Shown here piece by piece: positions 51,635 through 60,432 of a stretch of DNA of 64,000 nucleotides. This DNA comes from Antarctobacter heliothermus (GTDB lineage: Bacteria; Pseudomonadota; Alphaproteobacteria; Rhodobacterales; Rhodobacteraceae), in assembly GCF_900188425.1 (NCBI RefSeq), contig NZ_FZON01000017.1, positions 1-64,000 on the forward strand, written 5' to 3'. Both the position numbers and the translations under genes were made by a program. Position 1 is the first letter of the stretch; each line of letters opens with the position of its first letter. A model generated the notes under the pieces. It was not told where the DNA came from. It made no database searches and worked only from the letters and a program-made list of their open reading frames with translations.

Positions 51635-52525
51635 ATGATAGGAAAACGATTGGCTGACGGACTTCCTCCGCTAAATGCCTTGCGCGCCTTTGAGGCGGCG
51701 GGACGGCATCTGAGTTTTGCCGCCGCAGCCCGGGAGCTGCGCGTGACACAAGGGGCTGTGGCGCAGCATGTGCGCGGGATGGAGGCGCGTCTTGCCCTGC
51801 GTTTGTTTGATCGGCACGCACGCGGGTTGCGTCTGACCGAAGACGGGCGGCGCTATCATGACCAGATCGCGCGCGCCTTTCGATTGATGGAACAGGCGAC
51901 GCAGGATCTGCGACCGGGTGGACGCAGCGTCACCATTTCCGTCACGCCTTCGTTTGCATCGAAATGGCTGATACCGACCATGCCGGATTTTTCGGCCCGC
52001 CACCCAGAGATCGAATTGCGCGTCCTTGCAACAGAAGCGCTGTCGCGGTTTCGCGCCGATGGGGTGGACATCGCGGTGCGTTTCGGCCGGTCGCAGGCGC
52101 TGGCGGGGATGGAGGCGCGCACCTTGTTCACCGGCGAGGCAATCGCCGTCTGCGCGCCGGATCTGCCGGGCGACGGGATGCAGGGGCGGACCTTGCTGCA
52201 TCATTCTTTGGATCTGTGGCCTGCGTTTTTAGAGACCGTGCTGGGCCAGGCCCACCGCGATCATCTGCCTGGACCCCGGTTCAGCCAGATAACACTGGCC
52301 ATCGAGGCGGCCATGGCGGGGCAGGGGGTTGCCCTGGCCAGTCGGTTCCTTGTGGCACGCGATATCCGACTTGGTCGGCTGGTTCAGGCGGTGCCCGGCA
52401 CATTGTCGACCTCACAGAATTATGACGCACTTTGCCCGCGTGAGGATCTGGCAGACCCGTCGCGGCGCCTGGTCTTTGACTGGCTCTGCGCGGCGGCAGA
52501 GCGGGAATCGTGTTCTCAGGCGTGA
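51635..52525 (+). CDS. LysR-family transcriptional regulator (GcvA-like)
   Basis: The 296-residue regulator has a LysR HTH at ~12-70 (LPPLNALRAFEAAGRHLSFAAAARELRVTQGAVAQHVRGMEARLALRLFDR) and a LysR_substrate domain of the GcvA type (SVTPSFASKWLIPTMPDFSARHPEIELRV, ADGVDIAVRFGR). The ATG at 51635 has a weak site; an in-frame TTG at 51650 is possible. It is divergent from the DUF6552-like gene and lies 190 bp before the TRAP operon, so it may regulate it. Confidence 0.87.
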   Translation: MIGKRLADGLPPLNALRAFEAAGRHLSFAAAARELRVTQGAVAQHVRGMEARLALRLFDRHARGLRLTEDGRRYHDQIARAFRLMEQATQDLRPGGRSVTISVTPSFASKWLIPTMPDFSARHPEIELRVLATEALSRFRADGVDIAVRFGRSQALAGMEARTLFTGEAIAVCAPDLPGDGMQGRTLLHHSLDLWPAFLETVLGQAHRDHLPGPRFSQITLAIEAAMAGQGVALASRFLVARDIRLGRLVQAVPGTLSTSQNYDALCPREDLADPSRRLVFDWLCAAAERESCSQA

Positions 52526-52635
52526 GGCGCGCCACCAGCGGAGCGGCCCCGTTTTGCGCTCACTCAAAAAAGTGGCCGTTTTGGCAAAATATCGCATCTC
52601 CTCCGTAGCACTGGGTATTTCTTTGCGCAGACACC

Positions 52636-52647
52636 CACCCTAGGGTG
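52636..52647. promoter_or_regulatory. 12-bp palindrome upstream of TRAP operon
   Basis: CACCCTAGGGTG is a perfect palindrome 69-80 bp before the TRAP binding-protein start, next to TTAAATT, a possible -10 element. It could bind the NarL-type or LysR regulator encoded nearby. Inferred. Confidence 0.5.
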
Positions 52648-52715
52648 CGAAGACTTAAATTCGGTCCGCGCGAGGTGGGGAGCCCTGCGCAACTAAAAAA
52701 ACTGGGAGGTTTTCT

Positions 52716-53804
52716 ATGGATCGCCGTTCTTTCCTTCGTAACTCGACTCTGGGTGCCGGCGCCGCTGCCGCTGCATCGACGCTGGCCGCTCCGGCCTATG
52801 CACAGGGCAAGCGGACCCTGACCATGGTCACGTCCTGGCCGCGCGGTTTTGCCGTTCTGGACGACGCGGCCACCTACCTGGAGCAGATGGTTGGCGAGAT
52901 GTCCGATGGTATGCTGACCATCGACAAGAAAGCCCCGGGTGAACTGGTCGGCGCGCTGGAAGTGTTTGACGCCGTGTCGTCGGGCCAGGCGGACATGTAC
53001 CACTCGGCTGACTATTACTTCATCAACAACCATCCGGGTTACGCCTATTTCACCGCCGTTCCCTTTGGCGGCACCGCGCAGGAAGTCACCAACTGGTACT
53101 ACCATGGTGGCGGCGAAGAACTGCACGACGAACTGGGCATGATCTTCAACATGAAGGGCCTGAACGCGGGCAACTCCGGCTCGCAGTCCGGCGGTTGGTT
53201 CCGCAACGAAATCAAGTCGGCTGACGACTTCAACGGTCTGAAGTTCCGCATGCCCGGTCTGGGCGGCAAGGTTCTGGGTGAACTGGGTGCGTCGGTGCAG
53301 AACATCCCCGGTGGCGAACTGTATCAGGCGCTGTCGTCTGGTGCTCTGGACGGTCTGGAGTGGGTTGGCCCGATGGCCGATGAGCGCGCCGGCTTCCAGG
53401 AAGTGGCCAAGATCTATTACACCGCCGGTTTCCACGAGCCGGGCTCTGCCCTGTCCGCCAACGTCAACCTGGACGTCTGGGAAAGCCTGACCGCGCAGCA
53501 GCAGGCGATCCTGCGCTATGCGTCGATGGCGACCACGCATTTCCAGTTGGCCGAAACGCTGGCGAACAACGGTGCCGCGCTGGCACGTCTGCAGTCGCAA
53601 GGCGTCAAGACGCTGCAGTTCCCCGACGATGTCTGGGATGCCTTCGGTGCCGCGTCCAAGAAGGTCATGGACGAGAACATGGGCGACGAACTGTTCGCCA
53701 AGATCCGCAACTCGTTCGAGACCAGCATGGCCAACTCGGCAAGCTGGATCGGCAAGTCGGACGCCTACTACGTCGAACAGCGCGTTCGCGTGCTGGGCGG
53801 CTGA
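52716..53804 (+). CDS. TRAP transporter substrate-binding protein (DctP-type, TakP-like)
   Basis: The 362-residue protein starts MDRRSFLRNSTLGAGAAAAAST, a twin-arginine-type signal. The body matches TakP, the 2-oxoacid-binding protein of Rhodobacter: WYYHGGG, SGSQSGGWFRNEI, GGELYQALSSGALDGLEWVGP and the carboxylate-binding Arg in GLKFRMPG. A strong AACTGGGAGG site and biased codons suggest high expression. Substrate is probably a monocarboxylate or 2-oxoacid, not proven. An attenuator-like hairpin separates it from the permease genes. Confidence 0.9.
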   Translation: MDRRSFLRNSTLGAGAAAAASTLAAPAYAQGKRTLTMVTSWPRGFAVLDDAATYLEQMVGEMSDGMLTIDKKAPGELVGALEVFDAVSSGQADMYHSADYYFINNHPGYAYFTAVPFGGTAQEVTNWYYHGGGEELHDELGMIFNMKGLNAGNSGSQSGGWFRNEIKSADDFNGLKFRMPGLGGKVLGELGASVQNIPGGELYQALSSGALDGLEWVGPMADERAGFQEVAKIYYTAGFHEPGSALSANVNLDVWESLTAQQQAILRYASMATTHFQLAETLANNGAALARLQSQGVKTLQFPDDVWDAFGAASKKVMDENMGDELFAKIRNSFETSMANSASWIGKSDAYYVEQRVRVLGG

Positions 53805-53826
53805 TCGTTCAGCTTTGAAAACCGAG

Positions 53827-53856
53827 GCCCTCGCGCGTGACGCGGGGGCTTCTTTT
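53827..53856 (+). terminator. Attenuating terminator after the TRAP binding-protein gene
   Basis: A 9-bp stem (GCCCTCGCG/CGCGGGGGC, one G-T pair) with a 5-nt loop is followed by TTCTTTT. It lies 23 bp after the binding-protein stop and should lower expression of the permease genes relative to the binding protein. Confidence 0.75.
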
Positions 53857-53918
53857 CGTGCTACGTCTGGCGCCGATCAACCCGGGTCAGACGAATCCTA
53901 CGGGGTGTGGGGGGACTA

Positions 53919-54878
53919 ATGGAAGAAACAGGGCCTGCCGGTTTCGGGCAATTCATGGGAGCGTTGGGGGACGGGATCGTTTGGATCCTGCAAAACCTCG
54001 CCATGGCGTTCTACAATCTGGGATATGCGGTGACGCATTCTGCCGACTGGCTGGGCTGGACGGGCGGAATGGAGACGCTGGAACAAAAGCAATCGATGAT
54101 GCGGCTGGTCTACTACGGCGCGTCGGTTGAATTTTTCTTTGTCGCGTTTGTCTTCTTCCTCGTGATCTTTGCCGTCGGTGTCTGGAAGAATGCCTTTCTC
54201 TGGGGCGTGGTCCGGGTGCTGGAGGGCTTTGCCAACACCGTCGGTCGCTTTGCCGCCTGGGCGGGATTGCTGATGGTGCTGCAACAGGTGGTCATCGTCT
54301 TTTTGCAACGGATCTTTACCCGGCCGGACATCGTGTTCGGCTTTGGCATCCCGCTGCAGTTCGACATCTCCTGGTATGCCGAAGAGCTGAAGCTTTACAA
54401 TGCGATGGTGGTCGCGCTGTGCCTGACCTATACCTTTGTGCAGGGTGGTCATGTGCGCGTTGACCTTGTCTATGCCGCCGTATCGCACAGCACCAAGCGG
54501 GTGATCGACATGTTCGGTTCACTCTTCTTCATGTTGCCGATGGCAGTGCTGATCTGGATGTTCACATGGACCTTCATGTGGCGTTCGATGATCGTGCCGC
54601 CGGTGAACGCCACGGACCAGCTTGACCGGCTTGTGCTTAAGGCTCGCGCGCTGCGCTGGAACGTCGAGACCATCGGCTTTTCGCCCAACGGCTTTAACGG
54701 CTACTTTCTGTTCAAGATCCTGATGCTGATCATGATCGGCATGATCTTTGTCCATGCGTGGTCCTTTTTCTATCGCTCCTACCTGGAGTGGATCGAAGGC
54801 CCCGAGAGCGACGGCAAATATCTGGACAAAGACGTGATCGAGCAGGGCGAAGAGCCCTACGATCACGCAGAATTCTAA
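53919..54878 (+). CDS. TRAP transporter small permease subunit (DctQ-type), enlarged
   Basis: The 319-residue protein contains a DctQ domain: four helices, with RVLEGFANTVGRFAAWAGLLMVLQQVVIVFLQRIFTR and GHVRVDLVYAAVSHSTKRVID, the conserved HIRVD-like motif here GHVRVD. It is longer than the typical ~170-200 residues because of an N-terminal extension with an extra helix (FVAFVFFLVIFAVGVWKNAF) and a hydrophilic loop. MEETGPAGFGQFMG follows GGGGGGAC. The large permease starts 15 bp after its stop. Confidence 0.87.
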   Translation: MEETGPAGFGQFMGALGDGIVWILQNLAMAFYNLGYAVTHSADWLGWTGGMETLEQKQSMMRLVYYGASVEFFFVAFVFFLVIFAVGVWKNAFLWGVVRVLEGFANTVGRFAAWAGLLMVLQQVVIVFLQRIFTRPDIVFGFGIPLQFDISWYAEELKLYNAMVVALCLTYTFVQGGHVRVDLVYAAVSHSTKRVIDMFGSLFFMLPMAVLIWMFTWTFMWRSMIVPPVNATDQLDRLVLKARALRWNVETIGFSPNGFNGYFLFKILMLIMIGMIFVHAWSFFYRSYLEWIEGPESDGKYLDKDVIEQGEEPYDHAEF

Positions 54879-54893
54879 AGGGGCAGTAGGACA

Positions 54894-57254
54894 ATGCTAT
54901 TCGGATTGGACGGCGTCGAGATCGGCCTGATCATCGTCTTTCTCTCGCTTTTTTCGGCGATCCTCTCGGGCTTTCCAGTGGCTTTTGCCATCGGTGGCGC
55001 CGGGGTCATCTCCTTCGGTATCATCGCCGCGCTGGACAGTGCCGGCATACTTATTCACCAGGCAATCGACACAGGGTCAGAGCCGTATTCGGCCCTGCTC
55101 GCCTCTGGCGTGCCTGAAAAGGCGATCTCGATCTTCCGGTATCCTGACCTGCCGCGCGTGGCGGCGGATTCGATCTTCCCGGCGGGCGATTACGAAGGCG
55201 CGATGAAACGCGTCATCGCGGGCATCACCAACCGGATCAACGAACGGGTCATCGCCGGTCAGTCCATTGAGACGCTGCTGGCGGTGCTGATGTTCGTGCT
55301 GATGGGCATCGTGCTGGAACGCTCCAAGATCGCCAACGACCTGTTGACCACCATGGCGCGGGTCTTTGGCCCGCTGCCCGGCGGTCTGGCGGTGTCGATT
55401 GTGGTTGTGGGTGCCTTTCTGGCCGCCTCGACCGGGATCGTCGGCGCGACCGTTGTCACCATGGGCTTGCTTGCGCTGCCAACCATGCTGCGCAACAACT
55501 ATGCGCCGGAACTGGCGACAGGTGTGATTGCGGCCTCTGGTACGCTGGGGCAGATCATTCCGCCCTCCATCGTGATCGTCCTGCTGGGCACGCTTGCCGG
55601 GGATCTCTATTCAGCAGCCCAGGAATCGCGCGCGCAGCTTGCGGGCTGTTCCGACGCGCTGACCTATCTGGGCAGCCCGGCGGTGGTGTCTGTCGGCACG
55701 TTGTTCCAGGCGGCGCTGCTGCCGGGCATCCTGCTTGCGGTGCTCTACGCGCTGTATGCCTTTGTCTATGCCATGCTGAACCCGTCCAAGGCGCCCGCCG
55801 TGGCGATGGGCGATTCCACAGGAGAGCCGGTCACACGCGGCGAGGCGTTTACCTGGTACGTCGGTGTCCCCGTGGCGCTGATTGCGGGCACAATGCTGTT
55901 GGCCCAGGTCGGGCTGGTGGGCACGCAGACGACGCAGGTCAACACCTTTACGGAAACGGGCGACACGGCATCGCTGCGCACCAATGTGTCGGACACATGC
56001 AAGGCGTCGATGATCGATCTGCACGGCCAAAAGGCCTGGGACACGGCTGTGGCAGAGCAGGCTGAAATCGACGCCGGGGGTGGGACGCAAACCAGCACCC
56101 GTCTGTCGCCGGAGGAGATCACTGCGCTTCGGGCCCAAACCATTGAAAATGCGGCACCGATTGGCACCGGCATTGCGATCTTGACCATCATGTTTGGCCT
56201 GATCCTGTCGGTGGCACGCGGTGTTTCGCCGTCCGCCAATCCTCTGCCCTTGCAGATCGGTGCGGCCGGCCTGCTTCTGGGGTTGCTGGTCGATATCTTC
56301 CTGCTGTCGCCAACCACGTCGTCGATGGGGACGGTGCTGATGATGCTGATCCCTTGGGCCATCACGGTTTATGGATGTTTCCATGCCATGGGCCGCTTGT
56401 CCAAGAATGAGCTGTTGCGCGTGGTCTTCCCGCCACTGGTTCTGATTGTAGCAGTACTGGGGTCCATCCTGGGCGGCATCACCAACCCGACGCCCGCGGC
56501 GGCGCTGGGGGCGGCAGGGGCCATCATGCTGGCCGCCTATCGCAAGCTGTCCGAAGAGGACAAATCGCCCAAGATCGTGATCTGGTCGACGCTGGCCGTG
56601 GTTCTGATGATCCTGACCGGCATCAACTTTGACCTGCGCATCAACACCGAAAGCGTGTCATTCGAAACATGGGTGGCGTTCTTCTTTGCCTATGTCTGCT
56701 GGCTGTACGCGCTGTTCGGTCTGCTGTTCAGCTGCTGGGTTCTGTTCCGGTCCGGGGTGCTGACGCCAGCGGTGCGGGAAACGGCCAAGGTGACCTCGAT
56801 GGTGTTTACCATCCTGATTGCCTCGCAACTGTTGAACCTTGTGGTGATTTCCTTTGGCGGCGAGGAATACATCCAGCAATTCCTGCGCAGCTTCGACGAT
56901 CCGCGCACGGCCTTTATCATCGTGATGATCATCCTGTTCATCCTGGGCTTCGTGCTGGATTTCCTTGAGATCATCTACATCGTTGTGCCGATTGTGGGGC
57001 CGGTGATCTATGGCGCGCATTTCGATCCGAAATGGGTGACAATCATGATCGCGGTGAACCTGCAGACCTCGTTCCTGACGCCGCCCTTCGGCTTTGCGCT
57101 GTTCTACCTGCGCGGCGTCGCGCCCAAGGAGGTCACAACCGGCCACATCTATCGTGGCGTGATCCCGTTTGTGTTGATCCAGGTTCTGGGACTGGCCATT
57201 CTGGCGCTGTTCCCGGGGATCGTCACCATCGTGCCCTCACTTCTGGGCCGCTGA
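54894..57254 (+). CDS. TRAP transporter large permease subunit (DctM-type), 786 residues
   Basis: The N-terminal part (LSAILSGFPVAFAIGG, ASTGIVGATVVTMGLLALPTMLRNNY, GTLGQIIPPSIVIVLLG) and the C-terminal part (GFVLDFLEIIYIVVPIVGPVIYG, NLQTSFLTPPFGFALFYLRGVAP) are those of DctM. Between them, ~residues 290-630 contain a hydrophilic segment (NTFTETGDTASLRTNVSDTCK) and several extra helices, making it nearly twice the usual ~430 residues. It drives Na+-coupled uptake with the DctQ and binding proteins. A strong terminator follows. Confidence 0.88.
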   Translation: MLFGLDGVEIGLIIVFLSLFSAILSGFPVAFAIGGAGVISFGIIAALDSAGILIHQAIDTGSEPYSALLASGVPEKAISIFRYPDLPRVAADSIFPAGDYEGAMKRVIAGITNRINERVIAGQSIETLLAVLMFVLMGIVLERSKIANDLLTTMARVFGPLPGGLAVSIVVVGAFLAASTGIVGATVVTMGLLALPTMLRNNYAPELATGVIAASGTLGQIIPPSIVIVLLGTLAGDLYSAAQESRAQLAGCSDALTYLGSPAVVSVGTLFQAALLPGILLAVLYALYAFVYAMLNPSKAPAVAMGDSTGEPVTRGEAFTWYVGVPVALIAGTMLLAQVGLVGTQTTQVNTFTETGDTASLRTNVSDTCKASMIDLHGQKAWDTAVAEQAEIDAGGGTQTSTRLSPEEITALRAQTIENAAPIGTGIAILTIMFGLILSVARGVSPSANPLPLQIGAAGLLLGLLVDIFLLSPTTSSMGTVLMMLIPWAITVYGCFHAMGRLSKNELLRVVFPPLVLIVAVLGSILGGITNPTPAAALGAAGAIMLAAYRKLSEEDKSPKIVIWSTLAVVLMILTGINFDLRINTESVSFETWVAFFFAYVCWLYALFGLLFSCWVLFRSGVLTPAVRETAKVTSMVFTILIASQLLNLVVISFGGEEYIQQFLRSFDDPRTAFIIVMIILFILGFVLDFLEIIYIVVPIVGPVIYGAHFDPKWVTIMIAVNLQTSFLTPPFGFALFYLRGVAPKEVTTGHIYRGVIPFVLIQVLGLAILALFPGIVTIVPSLLGR

Positions 57255-57280
57255 TCGGGGCATCCGGTTTCGACACACCG

Positions 57281-57313
57281 AAAAGGGCAGGCGTCACAGC
57301 CTGCCCTTTTTTT
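57281..57313. terminator. Bidirectional rho-independent terminator
   Basis: AAAAGGGCAGGC and GCCTGCCCTTTT form a perfect stem around a short TCACA loop, with T-runs on both strands. It ends the TRAP operon and the convergent small gene. Confidence 0.9.
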
Positions 57314-57334
57314 ATGCGGCTTTCGGTGAGGGCT

Positions 57335-57571
57335 TTAGGAGGCTCCGTCAGAGCCGATCATCAATTCCAGAGAGTTCAGGCGCTTTTCCAGGTCTGCCGC
57401 AAGGATAAAGGCGGAGGTCGCCGCCGTTGTGTCGGTGTCCCGTGCCAGAACATAGCCGAGATGCTCTAGGACCGCGACGACAAGACCCCGCGCATGCCCA
57501 ATCTGGCTGTCGGGATCAAGCGACTCGATGCTGGCAAGAAAGGCCGGGAGATATTCTTCTGGTTGCGTCAT
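57335..57571 (-). CDS. Small hypothetical protein (78 aa)
   Basis: The product, MTQPEEYLPAFLASIESLDP onward, is a soluble, mostly helical protein with no motif I recognise (GLVVAVLEHLGYVLARDTDTTAATSAFILAADLEKRLNSLEL). A GGAGCAC precedes the ATG at short spacing. It is convergent with the TRAP operon across the terminator. Third-position GC and composition look coding. Confidence 0.55.
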   Translation of the reverse strand: MTQPEEYLPAFLASIESLDPDSQIGHARGLVVAVLEHLGYVLARDTDTTAATSAFILAADLEKRLNSLELMIGSDGAS

Positions 57572-57742
57572 GTGCTCCGACTAACTTTTTGCGGAGCGGT
57601 TGTGGAGAGGGTATTTTGACCTTTCGGTCAATTTTTTAAGTGACGCAACGTCAATAGTGGCGTTCCTTACATCAAGCGCCGACGCGCAGACGCCCACATC
57701 AAGCGGGCGCAGCAGGCGTGGCCATCACGGTGGGCGACGCGG

Positions 57743-58555
57743 TCAGCCGCGCGTATCGGGAAATGAGATATTGGCGACCTGTTCGGCAATCGGATCGGTC
57801 GACAGAGGATGCATCTCGGCGTTGAAATCTCCGGCGTTCTCCAGCCGCTCCCACCCATCGCGGCGAAAGATCTCCAGCGCGCTGAATTCCGCCTTGTAGC
57901 CCATCTTGTCGCTGCCGGGCACCCAGTAGCCCAGATAGACATAGGGCAGCCCAGCCTCGCGGGCGATCTCGATGTGATCGAGGATCATCCACTTTCCCAA
58001 TGAGTTGCGCGCCAGATCGGGTTCGTAAAACGAGTAGACCATGGACAGGCCGTCATCCAGCATGTCGGTCAGGCAGGTGGCGATCAGCGCGCCACTGTCG
58101 CGGTCAATGTATTCGATCACGCGGCTGCGGATCGGCGTTTCTTCGACCATGGCGGCGAATTCGAAGACGTCCATATCCGCCATGCCGCCATCTGCATGGC
58201 GTCTGTCGAGATAGCGCCGGAACAGATCGTATTGTTCCTCTGTCGCCCATGGGCTGGTCGCGCGCCGTTCAAAATGGGCGTTGCGGCGCTGGACGCGGCG
58301 TTGGTTGCGCGTGGGTTCAAACCGGGTCACGTCGATCCGGGCCGAAAGACAAGCGGCGCAATCGGCACAGGACGGGCGATAAAGCACGTTCTGCGAGCGG
58401 CGAAAGCCCTGCTTTGACAGCGAGTCGTTCAGTTTCTGAGACGATTCGCCCTGAAGAGCAGTGAACAGCTTTCGCTCCATCCGGCCCTCCAGATACGGGC
58501 AGGGCTGGGGGGCTGTGACGTAGAACTGTGGAGCTAGCGGCAGCGAGTGGCGCAT
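57743..58555 (-). CDS. bpt: Leucyl-aspartate/glutamate tRNA-protein transferase (N-end rule)
   Basis: The 270-residue protein is the bacterial Ate1-like enzyme that adds Leu to proteins with N-terminal Asp or Glu, feeding them to ClpAPS. The N-terminal domain has a Cys cluster ([21 protein letters not shown]) and the ATE_C domain has [45 protein letters not shown] begins after a CAGGTCC site. The neighbour upstream on the same strand is an RDD protein; a hairpin lies between. Confidence 0.92.
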   Translation of the reverse strand: MRHSLPLAPQFYVTAPQPCPYLEGRMERKLFTALQGESSQKLNDSLSKQGFRRSQNVLYRPSCADCAACLSARIDVTRFEPTRNQRRVQRRNAHFERRATSPWATEEQYDLFRRYLDRRHADGGMADMDVFEFAAMVEETPIRSRVIEYIDRDSGALIATCLTDMLDDGLSMVYSFYEPDLARNSLGKWMILDHIEIAREAGLPYVYLGYWVPGSDKMGYKAEFSALEIFRRDGWERLENAGDFNAEMHPLSTDPIAEQVANISFPDTRG

Positions 58556-58630
58556 CGGACCTGAATACCTCGGCAATTTAATGAAAAGGTAACAATGATC
58601 CCGACTGTCGCCAAGTCCTACAACGCAACA

Positions 58631-58650
58631 GGCCCCGCACCGGCGGGGCC
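58631..58650. terminator. GC-rich hairpin between RDD and bpt genes
   Basis: GGCCCCGC/GCGGGGCC with an ACCG loop forms an 8-bp perfect stem. A short TTTCC tail is on the plus strand only, while both genes here are on the minus strand, so its role is uncertain. Confidence 0.45.
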
Positions 58651-58717
58651 TTTCCTAAATCATGGTAAATGGGGCCGCTGGCGGGGAAAATTCGGCGGAT
58701 CTGATGCTTCTGTTGCC

Positions 58718-59161
58718 TCAGAAGCGACGGTTGAGCGCGACAGTCCCCAAAAGCATGTCATGCAGGCCCTGGCCACGTTCAGTGACGAACATCATCACGA
58801 TGGAGCCAAGTTGCAGAATCACTGTCGAGGAAATCACCGTATACCCCAGGGTATGCAAAAAGGCCTCACCGCCATCCAGCCGTGCGCCATGGGCATTGCG
58901 AAATTCGATCGACATCAGACGCATTCCCGGCGTCGAGGATCCGCCCGCAATGAACATCCAGCGGTAGATAAAGCCGATGACAAGAAACATCAGCGGCAGG
59001 ATGAACAGCCCGACAATTGAAAACACGGAAATGGGCAGGGTGATCAGTGCAATGAGCACGGTGTCGACCACCCAGGCAAGACCGCGCTTGACGGTCACGC
59101 CCTCGTAAAACGCGACCTGACGTTCGGGATCGGGCAGGTGGGACATAGGCTCGGAATACAT
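58718..59161 (-). CDS. RDD-family membrane protein
   Basis: The 147-residue protein has the RDD pattern: charged YEGVTVKRGLAWVVDTVLIALI (Arg..Asp in helix 1), a second and third hydrophobic helix, and STPGMRLMSIEFRN followed by QGLHDMLLGTVAL, typical of the family's C-terminal half. Function is unclear; some RDD proteins act as Na+/H+ antiporters. The ATG at 59161 follows CAGGAGC; MSHLPDPE at 59146 is an alternative. Confidence 0.85.
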   Translation of the reverse strand: MYSEPMSHLPDPERQVAFYEGVTVKRGLAWVVDTVLIALITLPISVFSIVGLFILPLMFLVIGFIYRWMFIAGGSSTPGMRLMSIEFRNAHGARLDGGEAFLHTLGYTVISSTVILQLGSIVMMFVTERGQGLHDMLLGTVALNRRF

Positions 59162-59215
59162 TTTTTGCTCCTGGCTGAGAAGAGGACTGACGCCCCCGGA
59201 GGGGCGTCGGTTTGG

Positions 59216-59653
59216 TCAGGCGTTTTCCGGTTCTTCCGCCTCGGAACGGGCGCGGCGTGCACGGTCATCCATGAACTGGTCGAATTCGGTCTTGTCCTTT
59301 GCTTCGCGCAGACGTTCCAGAAACTCCTGAAAGGCCTCTTGTTCAGATTCGAGGCGGCGCAGCGTCTCTGTCTTGTATGCGTCAAAAGCGCGGTTGCCCG
59401 AGGGTTTCATTGCCGCCCATGCGGCCTTGCGGCCTTCGTGGTGGCGTCCGTTGGTGCGGCAGGATTTCGAAAACATGCGTTTGCTCCAGATCATGTAGGC
59501 AAGAAAAGCAAGGCCAACAGGCCAGAAGAAGACGAACCCGAGAACCATGGCCGCGATCCAGGCACCTTTGCCCTTGTGATCCAGCCATGCCTCGGCCCGT
59601 GCAAGCCAGCCAGCGTTGGCGGGCAGGTGGGACGTATATGCGGCGGTGGTCAT
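59216..59653 (-). CDS. DUF2852 protein
   Basis: The 145-residue protein has one membrane segment (~28-52; GAWIAAMVLGFVFFWPVGLAFLAYMIWSKRM) and a long charged helical tail (ETLRRLESEQEAFQEFLERLREAKDKTEFDQFMDDRA), the pattern of DUF2852, common in Rhodobacterales. The tail resembles the region linked in some members to shape or division proteins, but its function is unknown. The ATG of MTTAAYTSHLP follows ACGGAGAG; longer frames are unlikely. Confidence 0.83.
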   Translation of the reverse strand: MTTAAYTSHLPANAGWLARAEAWLDHKGKGAWIAAMVLGFVFFWPVGLAFLAYMIWSKRMFSKSCRTNGRHHEGRKAAWAAMKPSGNRAFDAYKTETLRRLESEQEAFQEFLERLREAKDKTEFDQFMDDRARRARSEAEEPENA

Positions 59654-59794
59654 GTGTCTCTCCGTTCGGTGTGTGATGTGAATGCCTTTCACATTGAAAC
59701 AGATCGGAATTGCAAACGCGCCTTTCAAGGGGCGATGTGAAGGTAATTTACATTTTCCGGAAGATGTGTTTGTTTTCCGATAGTTGCGCAGATT

Positions 59795-59854
59795 GGGGCG
59801 CTGCCCCCGTCTCCCTTTGGTCGACACCCCCGGGATATTTTTGGCCAGAAGAAG
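59795..59854. repeat. Rhodobacterales-type intergenic element (copy 2)
   Basis: A short GGGGC/GCCCC hairpin (59795-59807) is followed by ACCCCCGGGATATTTTTGG and CCAGAAGAAG. The tail matches the element at 5718-5777 (CCCCCTCCGAGGTATTTT, CCAGAGAAGAAG) with few differences. It lies between the DUF2852 start and the deacylase stop. Confidence 0.65.
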
Positions 59855-59867
59855 CCGCAGATCGGGC

Positions 59868-60335
59868 CTAGAGTGTGAAATCAGCGACGAGAGCCCCCGT
59901 CAGTTCCGGCAGGCAGTGAGGGGCGACAGCAAAGACGTGACGTGGTGTTCCGGCTGCGGCCCAGACGGTGTCGAACGCCAGTAAACGGGGGTCTATCCAG
60001 GCGCGGATCGGGGTCAGGTGGCCTACCGGGGCAACGCCGCCGATGGCAAATCCGGTCTGTGTGCGGATCAGCGCCGCGTCGGCCTTGCCCAACGGCTCGC
60101 CGGCCAAGGCGGTCGCCTTTTGGTCGCAGACCCGGTTGCCGCCTGCGGTCAAGAACAGCACGGCCATCCCGGTGGTTTTGGCGCGAAAGATGATCGATTT
60201 GGCGATCTGGTCCAGCGTGCAGCCAACGCTGTCGGCCGCCTCTTGTGCGGTGCGGGCCTTGTCTACTTCGCGGATCTCGGGGACAAGCCCGGCGGAGTCG
60301 AGGGCGGCGCGGACGCGGTTCAGGCTCTTGCTCAT
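59868..60335 (-). CDS. YbaK/ProX-type aminoacyl-tRNA deacylase
   Basis: The 155-residue protein is a YbaK-domain hydrolase that removes mischarged amino acids from tRNA. Landmarks are AKSIIFRAKTTGMAVLFLTAGGNRV, with the conserved Lys, and GFAIGGVAPVGH, the GxxPFG-like loop. The family includes YbaK (Cys-tRNAPro) and ProXp-ala; the subtype is not fixed. The ATG follows CGGAGATC. It is divergent from glnE. Confidence 0.87.
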   Translation of the reverse strand: MSKSLNRVRAALDSAGLVPEIREVDKARTAQEAADSVGCTLDQIAKSIIFRAKTTGMAVLFLTAGGNRVCDQKATALAGEPLGKADAALIRTQTGFAIGGVAPVGHLTPIRAWIDPRLLAFDTVWAAAGTPRHVFAVAPHCLPELTGALVADFTL

Positions 60336-60432
60336 GGGGATCTCCGTTCCGGGGGCGAGGCGCAGATTGCGTCAGGTGCGCGCGGGCTGCAAGGCAGTTG
60401 CGCTTGACGACGATTGGTGGCCATCTGCGGGT

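Noticed and set aside
59968-60432. Long N-terminal extension of glnE
   Set aside because: It is antisense to the deacylase gene and has no match to GlnE.
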